Positions 1-10,849 of a stretch of 64,000 nt of DNA are shown here, in pieces. The stretch is from Anisus vortex (Eukaryota > Mollusca > Gastropoda > Planorbidae): NCBI GenBank assembly GCA_949126835.1, contig OX421500.1:18172181-18236180 (forward strand), written 5' to 3'. The notes below the pieces were generated by a model. It saw only the letters and a program-made list of their open reading frames with translations. It was not told where the DNA came from and made no database searches. The position numbers were made by a program, and so were the translations under genes. Each line of letters starts with the position of its first letter. Positions within the stretch are counted from its first letter, which is position 1.

Positions 1-339
1 ACATATGTGAGAAAAACGCAGAAGCCTTAAAAAAATTCCATATTGTCGCATATAAACTTGTATCAAATAATATTCATAGAAAATTTTCAAGTGGCCTTCA
101 CGAATGTAGAATAAATCATACGGCTGTTTCTCAGTTTAATAGTCACTAATTGTACTGGAGAAAGGTTAGTTTCAAGACTTTTAAATATTAAAAATAAAAA
201 TTTAAAAAGCACAATGACCCAGATGAGGTTGTCTGCATTGAGTATTTTGTGATCGAAAATGAGACCTTCAGAAAAATAGATTTTGATAAACTTATAATAA
301 TTTTGTGTTTTAAATGTATACCTGGATTGAATTAGTTCC
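1..339. other. AT-rich stretch, no feature seen
   Basis: No coding potential, RNA gene or clear repeat is visible. It precedes the 3' part of a minus-strand LINE fragment. Confidence 0.6.
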
Positions 340-950
340 AGGCACCAGGAGGGTCTTCGAGACGGGTTTGCAACGTCCTTTCTACCTCCCCACCGGGATC
401 ACAGGCCGGTGGGTAAACCAGAATTGAACAGAACCTCATTTCATTTTGACAATGCGAACGACATTACTCTTTTAGTAGAACGACATCTGCTGTATCACGC
501 ACCACTGATACATCACCGTAAAAGTTCGGAACAAACGGATGGCCGTTCATGTCCACTCTAAGAACCTGTTATGTAGGGCAGTCAATTAGTATATGCTCGA
601 CCGTCTTTTCTGCGTCCCTACAGTTTCGACACCGAAAATCAAGGTGGGGCCTAAACCTACTAAAGTAAGCCCCTATCCAACAATGTCCGATTCGAAATGT
701 TGCAAACCTACTGTCCCATTCTGACGAGCTTGTAAAACGGGTAAGCTAGATTTGGCCGTTTTTAATGCTGCCCTTGTCAGGTTCGTTCCACCCTTATAAC
801 ACCGTTCAGTCACGCACTTACGGATCGTTTTCCGGTCACTCTCAAATGAGCATAGCTGGTAGAGAGCGTGTGTCAGGACTCCTTTATCGGCTATAATGAG
901 ATCGCTTTTTTGTTTCCAGAGATGCATGAATCACTCTTTATCCACTACAG
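340..950 (-). pseudogene. Non-LTR retrotransposon (LINE) ORF2 C-terminal fragment
   Basis: Reading the minus strand, an open stretch (about 927 to 673) leads into a segment with the pattern IGAYFSRFRPHL, then CRNC, then TVEHILIDC. This is the Cys/His knuckle (CxxC...H....C) that follows the RNase H domain in many Jockey/I-type LINE ORF2 proteins. An in-frame stop follows the knuckle near 570, so the copy is broken. It belongs with the fragments at 36150-37645 and 41236-41940, which carry the same GAYFARFRP-like pattern. The rest of the element is missing upstream. LINE origin is secure from the motif; the exact clade is not. Confidence 0.7.
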
Positions 951-960
951 GGTGGCCTTC

Positions 961-1257
961 ACTTCGTATCTAGAGATCAAATCTTAAATAGACGATATCT
1001 TAATTAAAAGAGAGTCGCTCAGGCCAGGTCCTGAGGCTGTCGATGGCCTGTGGCATTGAAAGGGCATAATTGAAGACGGCTATATCGTCCAAAACTCAAC
1101 TGAACCAACTACAAATTTTTTTTCCCGATTGCCTTGAACGCCAAGCTCTTCTTCAAGCGCTTATACAGCTCAAATGCTGTGTTTATCAATTTTCACTAAT
1201 TATAAAACAACCCGTAATAGCACAGAAATGACTCACAGTATTATCATTAGAGTAAGA
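961..1257. other. Spacer before LTR element, no gene
   Basis: No open frame of interest is seen. It is the left flank of the LTR retrotransposon insertion. Confidence 0.5.
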
Positions 1258-1261
1258 CTAG
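1258..1261 (+). repeat. Target-site duplication CTAG, left copy
   Basis: CTAG directly precedes the TGTCATG start of the 5' LTR and recurs at 9116-9119 directly after the 3' LTR end TAACA. A 4-bp duplication fits Ty3/gypsy integrases. It shows both ends of the insertion are intact. Confidence 0.85.
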
Positions 1262-1937
1262 TGTCATGTATATTGTTTTTCCAAGAATTGGAACACGCAA
1301 TGTTTATTCCTCTCTCTCTCTCTTTTCTTACTACACACAATATTAGGACGTTTAGTAGGAAAACTAAAGGTTCTAGGTAACGTTGGGATTCTGTGTTGAT
1401 CTCAAATTCTCAGAGTCTGGGAACGACTCATTATTTAATAGGGGAAGTTCCTATCGTTTTTGTTATGAGTTTTGTAATGATACCATGATTTTCACCCCTA
1501 CTGGTAATGGGTCTATCCCTTGCACCACTCGGATAGTATTTAATGATTTGTTTTGTCTGAAAGACAGAGAATTTCAAAATATGTTCCTTTGAGAACGTTT
1601 GTGTTTGCACTATTTTATTCTAACTGTACATAATAGATATATTGTATATATTGAACATACCACCTGAAATAAACTATCAACAACAGTTACACTGAAGCTT
1701 CCTTGTCAAGTTACTATCCTATTGTGTTGTATACATTACTACAAGATTTATCTACTACCATAATGTACAAGAAAGGAAAAGTTGGGATACAAATACTGAA
1801 TTTGTGCCCAGGACTATAAGAAGAGTTCGTGTAATACTGAAACATAAATACTAATAATTAAAGTCTCCCCTAGGACTAACGAGAATTATCAGCAAGATCT
1901 ACACAGCTCTGGCCACAAGGGGATTGTGGACGTAACA
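1262..1937 (+). repeat. 5' LTR of the Gmr1-like element
   Basis: It begins TGTCATG and ends CGTAACA (TG...CA termini). It contains a CT-rich tract near 1311, a TATTTAA box near 1530 that may act as TATA, and AATAAA at 1668-1673. Short open frames inside it have no protein-like features and recur in the other LTR copy. Confidence 0.92.
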
Positions 1938-2165
1938 AAATTTGGTGGTCTCGCCCGGTATATTTGAGTTCTACTTTTCCTGACCTAGGATTAACAAAAT
2001 TTAATGGTCTCGATCGGTATATTTGAGTTATACTTTTCCTGATCTAGGATTGGAAAAAATTTGTTGATCTCGTCTGGAAAATTTGATTTATATTTTTCCT
2101 GACCTATAAATATTTTGTGACATTAGTAGTACTGAGAGCGGCATATTTGTGTTTCGTTTTCTAGG
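1934..2165 (+). repeat. 59-60-bp tandem repeat in the element leader
   Basis: Three good copies and a decayed fourth copy of a 59-60-bp unit begin at the LTR junction (near 1934, 1993 and 2053). Each reads AACAAAATTT-like, then TGGTCTCG-like, then TTTTCCTGACCTA. The first copy lies where the primer-binding site should be, directly after the LTR, so later copies are duplicated leader. I could not assign the primer tRNA. Confidence 0.75.
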
Positions 2166-2356
2166 ACTGTGAAACTATTTTTTTTAAAAAGAGGAGAGAA
2201 CTGGTTTGCGTATTTATGCCTGGGGAAGTGTGAAGATTCCACGAAGTGTGTAATATTATATTGTGCAAATTTCTGGACAAATCGTAAGTTGGAACTTTAT
2301 ATTTTATTATACAATATATACTACTCTACTATCACAAATATTTCGAACGCTATACT

Positions 2357-3670
2357 ATGGCTTCGAATATATCAAGTAAGGAACTTAATGCCATGTCATT
2401 TGCTGAACTAAAAGAATTAGCTGAGTCCTTTGGGATTGAGACAGGACAGGCAAGACCTAATCGTAATCGTTTGACCAAAGAAATTATGACATGTTTGAAC
2501 GGGCAGAATGCCATGAACACTGGTAGTGTAGTTGAAGTGGGACAGAACGATATCAATGAAGGTTATGTAGCTCCCAGTGGGGGCGAGGTAATTGCCCACG
2601 GAGACGAGGTAAGAAATATGTCATCTAGATCATCAAACAATGATGAAGATGAAGGGTTGAGTGAAAACCTAAAATTCCAATTAGCTATGAAGAGAATGGA
2701 ATTGGAAAGAATTAGGATAGAAACTGAAAGGGAAAATGAAAGAATTAGGATTGAAAGCAGAGAAAGGATAGAGATGGCACGCATGAACAGACCTGACCAT
2801 CGTAGGGACAGCAATGGTATGGATATTAGCTCAATGAAGCAACACTTGCCTATATTCAGAGAAGAAGATGTTCATGATTTCTTTTTGCTTTTTTAGAGGA
2901 TAGCTGTAGATTATCAGTTCCCTGATGATAAGATGGCTTTATTGTTAAGGTCAACTCTCAACAAAGGAAAAGCATTGGACGTAGTGTTGAGTTTAACACC
3001 CGAGGAAATAAATGACTATGAAGTAATCAAAGATAGGGTGCTAAAAAGTTATTCCCTGACACCAGAAAAATATAGAAAGCTATTTAGAGACAGAAAGAAG
3101 GCATATGATCAAACTCATGTAGACTTTTTGAGACAAAAGGAGAAAATGTTAGAACAGTGGCTAAGGTCACAGAATGTAAGTGAGTTTGATAAACTAAAGA
3201 ACCTAATATTGTTTGAGGAATTCAATGATTGTATTCGAGTGGATATTAAAACCCACATCTCAGACCGAGATGTTGAAGATCTGCATGAAGCTGCTAGATT
3301 GGCAGATAACTATGCCATAATTCACGCCAGCATAATGCCATATTATGCTGACAAACCCAAAGTGTACAAACCAGAGCCCAAGGAGGCTAGTAAACCAAAT
3401 GAGACAAGTGAAAACAATAATAAGAACAGTGGTGTAAATAATAATAATAGTAACTTAGTTCATTTCAGGAAGCAGACAGATGTAAATAAAGCAAAGGTGG
3501 TATGTTTCAATTGCAAGAAAGAGGGCCACATGAAGAAAGATTGTTGGATCCTTACCAAGAAGCAAGGTGCTATTTTACACTGTGCCAGAGTGCAGAAAGA
3601 TAGCAAGCAGACAGAAGAAGTGTGCAACACAGGGTCAAGAAACTCAAAAGAAATGCGGCCGGCATCGCCC
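2357..3670 (+). pseudogene. gag region of the Gmr1-like element (broken)
   Basis: Gag packages the element RNA in cytoplasmic particles. The start ATG at 2357 follows the repeated leader. The first about 50 residues (SFAELKELAESFGI then NRLTKEIM) look like a SAP-type helix pair, followed by an acidic linker and a charged coiled segment rich in ERIRIE. An in-frame TAG at 2894-2896 interrupts the frame, which then continues unchanged. Past the break comes a capsid-like helical region (about 2933-3320), an Asn-rich linker near 3415-3455, and a CCHC zinc knuckle at 3503-3544 (CFNCKKEGHMKKDC). The knuckle has the usual CX2CX4HX4C spacing. Gag runs into protease without a frame change, so a single Gag-Pol polyprotein is likely. 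The assignment is strong; the exact Gag/protease border is a guess. Confidence 0.85.
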
Positions 3671-4390
3671 ATAGTTGTGGAGTCGATGGTTTTTGAGAAC
3701 AGTCTATCTAAGGTAAAAGAGAATAGCTGTACTCAATCTATTATGCTTTCAGAAGGCCGTGAGGAACAGATGGTTCCTGAAGTCCCGGAAGAGGACGACC
3801 TATCCGATTTTCGACCCTTTGTCTACGAGGGGACAGTGTCGACAGAAGTCGATGTACTCAGCAAGAAGAAAATACAGATATTACGTGACACGGGTTCTGC
3901 TGTCAGCGTGATCCTGGAGGGCAGTGTGCCGTTAACAGATGCCACCAGTACCGGTGAGTCTGTTGTGCTGAGAGGTGCTAGTATGGAGGCTGTGGAAGCT
4001 CCACTGCACAGAATAAAACTCGAGTCGGATATTTTTACAGGTAACATCGTAGTGGGAGTGTGGCGCGCACTACTCGTCAAAGGCGTTTCCATGATATTAG
4101 GAAATGACATTATGGGCGGCAGAGTCACTGTCGAGCCCATGGTTAAAGTGTTGGAGACAAAGATGGCGGAGGACAAAAACCTACGTCCTGCCAATGAACG
4201 CCCAACATGTGCACTGACAAGAGCAATGCAGAAAAAGAAGTCGGTAAAGACTCCTGCTACGCCGTGTAGTGCAACGAAAGATGTGTTTGTCTGTTCTGAA
4301 GACACACATGCGAATGAAACAGTGATAACAGAAACACCTGACATCGATTTAAGTGCTACGTTCTTTGCTGAACTAACAACTGGTGATGCA
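3671..4390 (+). pseudogene. Aspartic protease region of the Gmr1-like element
   Basis: The element's retropepsin would cut the Gag-Pol polyprotein. The active-site motif LRDTGSAVSVI is visible with the catalytic Asp codon at 3887-3889. About 75 codons later comes an ILGND segment near 4095, matching the family's second conserved I-[LI]-G block. The segment between Gag and this motif is acidic and poorly conserved in appearance. No stop falls inside this region, so the protease itself reads open; it is part of the frame that starts at 2933 and ends at the stop near 5141. Downstream, a Lys/Thr-rich linker leads to integrase rather than RT, which is the unusual feature of the element. Confidence 0.8.
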
Positions 4391-5700
4391 ACCGAGAACG
4401 ATAACATTTTGTCACCAAAGGAGAAATTGGTGAAAGAACAATTGAATGACGAAGTGATAATGCAACTCAGAATGAAAGCTGTTGATGAAAAGACTGCAGA
4501 TGCAATGGCGGAATGTTTCTACATGAAAGATGAAGTGTTGATGAGAAAGTCGAAACCGCTCAACTCAGGTACAAACGAGTGGGACAGTATTCACCAGATT
4601 GTAATACCTAAGTGCTATCGTCAAGATATACTGCGTATGGCGCATGATCTTCCTTTTGCTGGTCACATGGGAGTCCGAAAAACGCACCACTGTTTCCTCC
4701 CTTACTTCTACTGGCCAGGACTGAGAAGAGATGTCGAACAATACTGCAAGACTTGCCACGTATGCCAAATGGTAGGACGTCCTAACCAACGAATTCCTGT
4801 CGCTCCACTCCAGCCGATACCAGCGTTCGACGAACCATTCAGTCACATACTCATTGATTGCGTGGGCCCGTTGCCGAAAACAAAAGCCGGTTTTCAATAC
4901 CCGCTCACAGTCATGTGTTCACCCACTCGCTTCCCGGAAGCCATTCCGTTGCGGAACATAACAACAGTGAAGGTGGTAGACGCCCTGACAAATTTCTTCA
5001 CACGTTATGGCCTACCGAAGACGGTACAGTCCGACCAGGGGACTAACTTTACTTCGAACATTTTCAAACAAGTCATGGAACAATTAGGGATAAGCCTTAG
5101 GCTATCAAGTGCCTATCATCCTGAGAAACAGAGAGCTCTGTAAAGGTTTCATCAGACATTAAAATCGATGCTTAAAAAGTACTGTTATGAAAACGAGAAA
5201 GACTGGGATAAGGGTGTGCCTTATGTACTTTTCGCTGCAAGGGAGGCCACTCAGGAATCCCTGGGGTTTAGCCCATTCGAACTTGTGTATGGACACTCAG
5301 TCAGAGGTCCGTTGAAACTTCTACATGAAACTTGGCTAACGGACAGTGAACCGATTGGACTTTTGTCATATGTAGATAAATTTAAAAATAGGCTTTATCA
5401 TGCTTTTAACCATGTGAAGATTCATTTTCCACAGATGCAGGAGCGAATGAGACAGAACTATGACCGTAAAGCTACAGCTAGAACTTTTGCACCAGGTGAC
5501 AAAGTTATTGTGTTTCTACCTTTGCAAAATCAGCCTTTAAGTGCAAAGTTTAGTGGACCCTATGAGATAGAGTCAAAGCTTGGCGAGGTCAATTATTTGA
5601 TAAAGACTCCTGACCGGAGACAAAAACAGAGGGTATGCCATATTAATTTACTTAAGCCCTATGTTTCCAGGGAAAAGAGTAAACCACGGGAGGTCCCCAT
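4391..5700 (+). pseudogene. Integrase region of the Gmr1-like element, stop at catalytic Glu
   Basis: Integrase inserts the cDNA into the host genome. The HHCC zinc domain is visible (HDLPFAGHMG from 4643, then CKTCHVC near 4745-4765). The core follows with LIDCVGPLP (first Asp, near 4855) and QSDQGTNF (second Asp, near 5033). An in-frame TAA at 5141-5143 lies exactly 35 residues after the second Asp, at the place of the third catalytic residue of DD35E. The frame then continues unchanged (RFHQTLKSMLKKY) into the C-terminal part, which ends with a GPY/F module (FSGPYEIESKLGEVNYLI then HINLLKPY, about 5549-5665). Location upstream of RT defines the copia-like gene order. Identity is firm; this copy cannot make an intact enzyme. 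Confidence 0.88.
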
Positions 5701-6640
5701 GATTTCATTAGCTAGAGTCCCGACGGATTTATCTAGGATAGAATATAAGTTTGCAGAAAGTAAACTTAATAATACAGATGCCCTTAAGAGTTTAGATACA
5801 AGGCTAGAACATCTTACGGTAGAAGATAAGGAGGAGATTATTGAGCTGGTACATAAATATAAGTCACTGTTTACAGATGTTCCCAGGAGGACACATCTAA
5901 TAGAACACGATGTAGTATTAACTGAGGGTGCCAGGCCAATTAAACAGCATCCATATAGAGTTAACCCCATCAGACTTGAACATATTAGAGCAGAGGTGAA
6001 GTATATGTTAGAAAATGACATAGTGGAAGAATGTGATAGCGAATGGTCTTCATCCTGTTTGTTGGTACCAAAAGCCGACAACACATTGCGGTTTTGTACA
6101 GACTTTAGGAAATTAAATAATTTGACAAAGACTGACTCGTTTCCCATTCCTCGTATTGATGACCTCATTGATAAGATAGGTGACGCGACGTATGTGACAA
6201 AAATTGATCTTCTCTCCGCGTACTTTTAGATTCCTTTGACGCCACGGGCACAGGAAGTATCCGCCTTTGTGACACCTGACGGACTTTACAGGTATAAGGT
6301 CATGCCATTCGGACTCCGTAATGCCCCTGCGACGTTTCAAAGGGCTTATAAACACCCTCACTCGCGGTATCTTCCAGTGTAATGCCTACCTCGACGACAT
6401 AGTGGTGTATAGTACAGATTTCAAGACACATGTCAGTCAACTACGACACTTGTTTGAACGACTGAATGACGCTAATTTGACAATAAACCTGGCTAAGAGT
6501 CAGTTTGGACATGCCACTAGCGAGTACCTTGGACATGTAGTGGGTGGTGGAAAGGTTAAACCAGTAAATGCTAAAATAGAAGCTATTCAGAATGTCCCAG
6601 TGCCACAGACAAGGAAACAGCTCCGTAGTTACCTTGGAAT
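5701..6640 (+). pseudogene. Reverse transcriptase region of the Gmr1-like element
   Basis: RT copies the element RNA into DNA. After a linker, the typical Ty3/gypsy start is seen (HDVVLTEGARPIKQHPYR near 5907), then LRFCTDFRKLN near 6090 and the first catalytic Asp in TKIDLLSAYF near 6205. A TAG directly after SAYF, at 6227-6229, breaks the frame. Reading continues in the same frame through IPLTPRAQEVSAFVTPDGLYRYKVMPFG to about 6345, where a small indel shifts it by one. The catalytic YLDD is at 6387-6398 in the new frame, followed by GHVVGGG-like and AGYYRKF motifs. Motif order and spacing are normal for the family apart from these two lesions. Confidence 0.88.
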
Positions 6641-7196
6641 GGCCGGGTATTATCGTAAGTTTTGCCAGGATTTTTCTACGGTAGCTTGCTCCTTAACTGA
6701 CCTACTAAAGAAGAACAATCGCTTTGTTTGGTCTGACAGGTGCCAAAAGGCGTTTGATGAGTTGAAGTCAAGATTATCCAGGGCACCTATTTTGGTGACC
6801 CCGCGTTTTGATAGACCCTTTAAAATTGCAGTAGACGCGTGCGATACTGGGATGGGAGCGGTGCTGACTCAGCAGGATGACCACGGAGAGGAGCACCCGG
6901 TGTGCTACCACTCACAGAAGTTCAATATCCATGAACGTAATTATAATACAAGTGAGAAGGAACTTTTAGGGTTGATCCTGGCGTTAAAACAGTTTGATTT
7001 CTATGTAAACAGCTCTGGGTACCCGATAGAAATACTGACCGACCACAACCCTCTGACTTTTCTCTCCAGGGTCAAGCAAAACCAGAGGCTTGTTAGATGG
7101 AGCTTATTCCTCCAAGCCTATGACTTAAACATAAAACACCTGAGGGGTAGGGACAACGTCACAGCTGATACTCTATCTCGGGTGCTACATGATTGA
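6641..7196 (+). pseudogene. RNase H region of the Gmr1-like element
   Basis: RNase H removes the RNA strand during reverse transcription. The Ty3/gypsy RNase H signature is complete: VDACDTGMGAVL (first Asp) near 6831, YNTSEKELLGL (Glu) near 6945, and ILTDHNPL (Asp) near 7030. A C-terminal LRGRDNVTADTLSR closes the domain, and the frame ends TGA at 7194-7196. This domain is last in the polyprotein because integrase is upstream. It is open from 6321 with no lesion. A matching stretch of its end is present on the minus strand near 47100-47240. Confidence 0.9.
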
Positions 7197-8430
7197 CTGA
7201 ATAACCCTATACTTCTTTTTCAGATCATCTCACTTATTCATTAAGAATGTGTCATGATAACCTATCATTCGTTTGAATTTTGATTATGGAATACCTATAG
7301 AATACTTGTATCATACAGAAGTCAAGTCTTTTGAAAGTATTAATAATTTTTATAATCATGTATAATATTGATGTTCTGATATATTTTAAATTCATTTGAT
7401 TATGGAAAAGAAATTCCATTTAAATGTTGATGCATGATGCAATAAATATATAATATGCACGTATTTACTTGATATGGATGGATAAAAGTAATTGTCATCA
7501 CATGCAATTAAGTGGGAAAACTTTGAGCTAGTTGATTTATTATCTTGTTTTATTTTAGTTAATGAATGGAACTAAATAATAATATGTACAATTTTTATCT
7601 TAGAAAGAGATGTAATATCAATTGGTATAAATTAATAGATAATATTGGAAATCTATTGCTAAATTGTTATATCATGGTAATAGAATGGGAAAAACTAGTG
7701 GATATTTACTATGTTGTGTATAGGTTGTTATATATTCCATATATCCGGGAATGGAGGGAAACAAAGGTACCTAAAGGTGGGCACTCATTCAACCCTGAAC
7801 AATCTTTTATATTTAACTTTTAGATTTGCCAAAAACGCATAATAGTGGATTACATTTTAATATTTGGATTACTGTAGTAATCGTAACTAGAGTGTATTTT
7901 CTCCTCATATTTGAGAAAAGGGGAAGTATCATCATCTTAGGTATGAACCCTGTTAATGTCAAGTTGACACTGTAATTTAAAGGGGACGTATCCTATAGTT
8001 TGATCCGAGTTATGTATTACTTATCTTTTGGTTGGTATATTAGAAGTAAACTGTTGAAAATTGACAGAGTTCGAGCAATGTTATATTTGTTTAAATAGAT
8101 TAAGACTTTTTGCAAATTTTTGGTGGAAATCCACACAACTGTACATAGTTAAAATAAGAATGACTAGAATATTTTTGAATTATTTGTACTTGTTGAGACA
8201 TTAGTTAATATTAATACTAACGGGGAAATATTTGTCCATCGCGTTATAATCACAATTACCATTGGGTAGTGACACTTTTTATAATTTAGTTGTGCCAGTG
8301 AGCCATGTTTGCTTAAATTGTCTTATAATCTTCCATTGATTGTTGGTTGTTAAAACGATAGTGTTAAGTACGAAAAATGTACCATGTTGAGTATTACTTG
8401 GGTAATTATGGTACATTATTTCTTTCATTG
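7197..8430 (+). other. Long non-coding 3' region of the LTR element
   Basis: About 1.2 kb lies between the pol stop and the 3' LTR. It is AT-rich and holds no convincing protein. It is conserved in the second copy on the minus strand (45736-47090), so it belongs to the element and is not a later insertion. Confidence 0.7.
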
Positions 8431-8440
8431 GGTGGGGGCG
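8429..8440 (+). promoter_or_regulatory. Polypurine tract of the LTR element
   Basis: The G-rich run GGTGGGGG, followed by CG, lies directly upstream of the 3' LTR start (TGTCATG at 8441). This is where plus-strand DNA synthesis is primed in LTR elements. The related copy on the minus strand keeps a similar tract (45736-45746). Confidence 0.7.
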
Positions 8441-9115
8441 TGTCATGTATATTGTTTTTCCAAGAATTGAAACACGCAATGTTTATTCCTCTCTCTCTCT
8501 CTTTTCTTACTACACACAATATTAGGACGTTTAGTAGGAAAACAAAAGGTTCTAGGTAATGTTGGGTTCTGTGTTGATCTCAAATTCTCAGAGTCTGGGA
8601 ACGACTCATTATTTAATAGGGGAAGTTCCTATCGTTTTTGTTATGAGTTTTGTAATGATACCATGATTTTCACCCCTTTTGGTAATGGGTCTATCCCTGG
8701 CACCACTCGGATAGTATTTAATGATTCGTTTTGTCTGAAAGACGGAGAGTTTCAAAATATGTTCCTTTGAGAACGTTTGTGTTTGCACTATTTTATTCTA
8801 ACTGTACATAATAGATATATTGTATATATTGAACATACCACCTGAAATAAACTATCAACAACAGTTACACTGAAGCTTCCTTGTCAAGTTACTATCCTAT
8901 TGTGTTGTATGCATTACTATAAGATTTATCTACTACCATAATGTACAAGAAAGGAAATGTTGGAATACAAATACTGAATTTGTGCCCAGGACTATAAGAA
9001 GAGTTCGTGTAATACTGAAACATAAATACTAATAATTAAAGTCTCCCCTAGGACTAACGAGAATTATCAGCAAGATCTACACAGCTCTGGCCACAAGGGG
9101 ATTGTGGACGTAACA
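8441..9115 (+). repeat. 3' LTR of the Gmr1-like element
   Basis: Near-identical to 1262-1937, with about 14 substitutions or small indels by eye. The polyadenylation signal AATAAA is at 8846-8851. Confidence 0.92.
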
Positions 9116-9119
9116 CTAG
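9116..9119 (+). repeat. Target-site duplication CTAG, right copy
   Basis: Matches CTAG at 1258-1261 and directly follows the TAACA end of the 3' LTR. Confidence 0.85.
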
Positions 9120-10229
9120 CTCATGTGAATTTATTGGGTATTGCATAGTTGTGTCAATTATTGCATGAAATATGTGTCCCTTTTGTCCTCCATATGAGAT
9201 TTGATCTGATTTTCTGTGAAAGCTGTCTCCTATTCCCGAATAGTCCCGGCAGCCGGAGCTTGGGAGTTGTTATTAGCACCTAGGTTCATAGCGCGGTTTT
9301 TGTCGTGACGTGTTAAAGAAAATCATGCATCCTTCATCTCACATTTGAATCATCTCGATTTAGGAAAATGGCCACATGACCCACATTGGCCACACTCCAA
9401 AGATATTTTAGTGTAAATGTTGAAAGCTATATACATTTTTTGGCCACTCAATTTAATATTACGGCCGATGATTCTGTTGATGAAATGAATGTAGACTAAA
9501 TAGAAAAGCTGTGTAGAAAATAGTCCGTTTAGATTTAAATATTAGTGTATGAATCTTAAGACTTTTTTACACCAACATTCACATAAAAAAATATTTAAAA
9601 AAAAAAACCAATGTCTACAAATTACACATATATTTTATTAAATATAAGTCAAGTATACTGAAAAAGATAAGCGTCGTATATTTTTTATTAAGCAAAAATA
9701 GTACGATCGACGCATACCTACCATCCATATTGTTTGCCGAACCACATAACATTTTTCATGAAATAAATACATATAAAAGGTCGGATTTTCACATACCTAC
9801 ATTGACCTAGACCGACCTATGTAATAATGGGTCTAAAGTAACATACAATTTAAAACCTCTTAATTCTTGGCACAATCAGAGTTTAGTCTAATGTAAATAA
9901 AATATTAATTACCATGTGTTAAATTAATTCTTAGACTAAAATGTATATGTCCAGATAACTGTGCTTAATGTTTTGTTTGTTTAATGTTTGAATATTGTTA
10001 ATTGAATAATAAAATGCGAATGAGCCGACGCGCGAAAAAGCTTTCTGTGATGTTGCTAAGATTATAAGTTTTTACATGCTTCAGTATTCCGTTGCCAACT
10101 TTGGGGGGGGGGGGGGGTAAAATAAGTATTCTGCTATTGAAGTAGGGCAATGTATCGGGTATCAAATGAAATAAATCTAAATTTACGTAGATTTAACTAA
10201 GTTTATACATGAGATTGATATAAAATAAT
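9120..10229. other. AT-rich intergenic stretch
   Basis: No gene seen. A poly-G run of about 14 lies near 10104-10117. Confidence 0.6.
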
Positions 10230-10510
10230 ATGTTGAAATTAAATTTAAAGAATAAAAAAAAACAGCTTAAGTTGTGCTTCGTGGCAATAAAATTATTAAG
10301 GAAATATTTTCGAAAATGGCCGGAGAGGGAGCGGCCGCTCCTCCTGCTACCTCCTGGCTACGCTACGTGCCCTGGCACCACAAGGCCTCAAGAAGAATGT
10401 GTAGGGGGCCCTATATTGTAAGAGCTAAGAGCAGAAAATTAACGAATTATTTAGTTTTAGTTAAGCAACAGGTGAAACAGGATTTTACTGACACCATCAA
10501 TCCTCTTTAA
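10230..10510 (+). other. GC-rich patch of unknown nature
   Basis: An open frame of about 78 codons (10274-10510) crosses a GC-rich block that includes GCGGCCGC at 10331-10338. I do not recognise the translation. It sits just upstream of a hAT MITE and a hAT pseudogene and may be transposon-derived. There is no support for a functional gene. Confidence 0.25.
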
Positions 10511-10525
10511 TAAGTCTACTATAGG

Positions 10526-10790
10526 CAGAGGCGTATTTAGGCATATTCCACATGTTCCTAAGAAACAGAAACCCACACACGTTCCAAAAAAAATGTTTTT
10601 GTCTGTTCTTTCCTTAATTAGAACATTGCTATTTTAGAAGCGTACAATGAATACTGAATACAACAAATACTGTGAATGGGAAATCACATTTGATTGTTAA
10701 GTGACACTGGCATGGTCGAGTCCACGGGAGGGCCCACACATGTATTTGGCTCTTGGGAACAGAGCCCCCACTATCCTAAATACGGCCCTG
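10526..10790 (+). mobile_element. hAT-type MITE, 265 bp, with perfect 8-bp TSD
   Basis: The left end CAGAGGCGTATTTAGG and the inverted right end CAGGGCCGTATTTAGG form terminal inverted repeats with two mismatches. ACTATAGG is duplicated exactly at 10518-10525 and 10791-10798. An 8-bp duplication with CAG-type termini is the hAT signature. The inside is non-coding. The intact duplication suggests a relatively young insertion. Confidence 0.85.
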
Positions 10791-10849
10791 ACTATAGGCT
10801 GTTCTGCAAAACCAGACACTGCATTAGTGCTTGAAAATTAAATTTTTTG

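Larger units (their letters stand above)
1262..9115 (+). mobile_element. Ty3/gypsy LTR retrotransposon with integrase before RT (Gmr1-like)
   Basis: This 7.85-kb element has two LTRs (676 and 675 bp, about 14 differences by eye, so roughly 98% identical). It has CTAG on both sides and one long broken reading frame between the LTRs. Domain order along the plus strand is Gag with a CCHC knuckle, protease (DTGS), integrase (HHCC, DD35E core, GPY module), reverse transcriptase (YLDD) and RNase H. Integrase ahead of RT is the copia-like order known within Ty3/gypsy only for Gmr1-like elements, first described from cod. The frame is interrupted by stops near 2894, 5141 and 6227 and a frameshift near 6345, so this copy is inactive. 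High LTR identity with several coding lesions suggests a fairly recent insertion, or one made from an already damaged RNA. A truncated relative lies at 45350-47240. Confidence 0.92.

Noticed and set aside
1174..1592. Small genes in the 5' LTR and the matching frame at 8377-8559
   Set aside because: They lie in LTR sequence, are not conserved as protein between copies and lack any family pattern.
3823..4407. 194-codon frame antisense to the protease region
   Set aside because: It is the shadow of the real Gag-Pol frame; the plus strand has the DTGS motif.
10230..10510. Gene in the GC-rich patch
   Set aside because: No recognisable domain, two overlapping frames, and location beside transposons.
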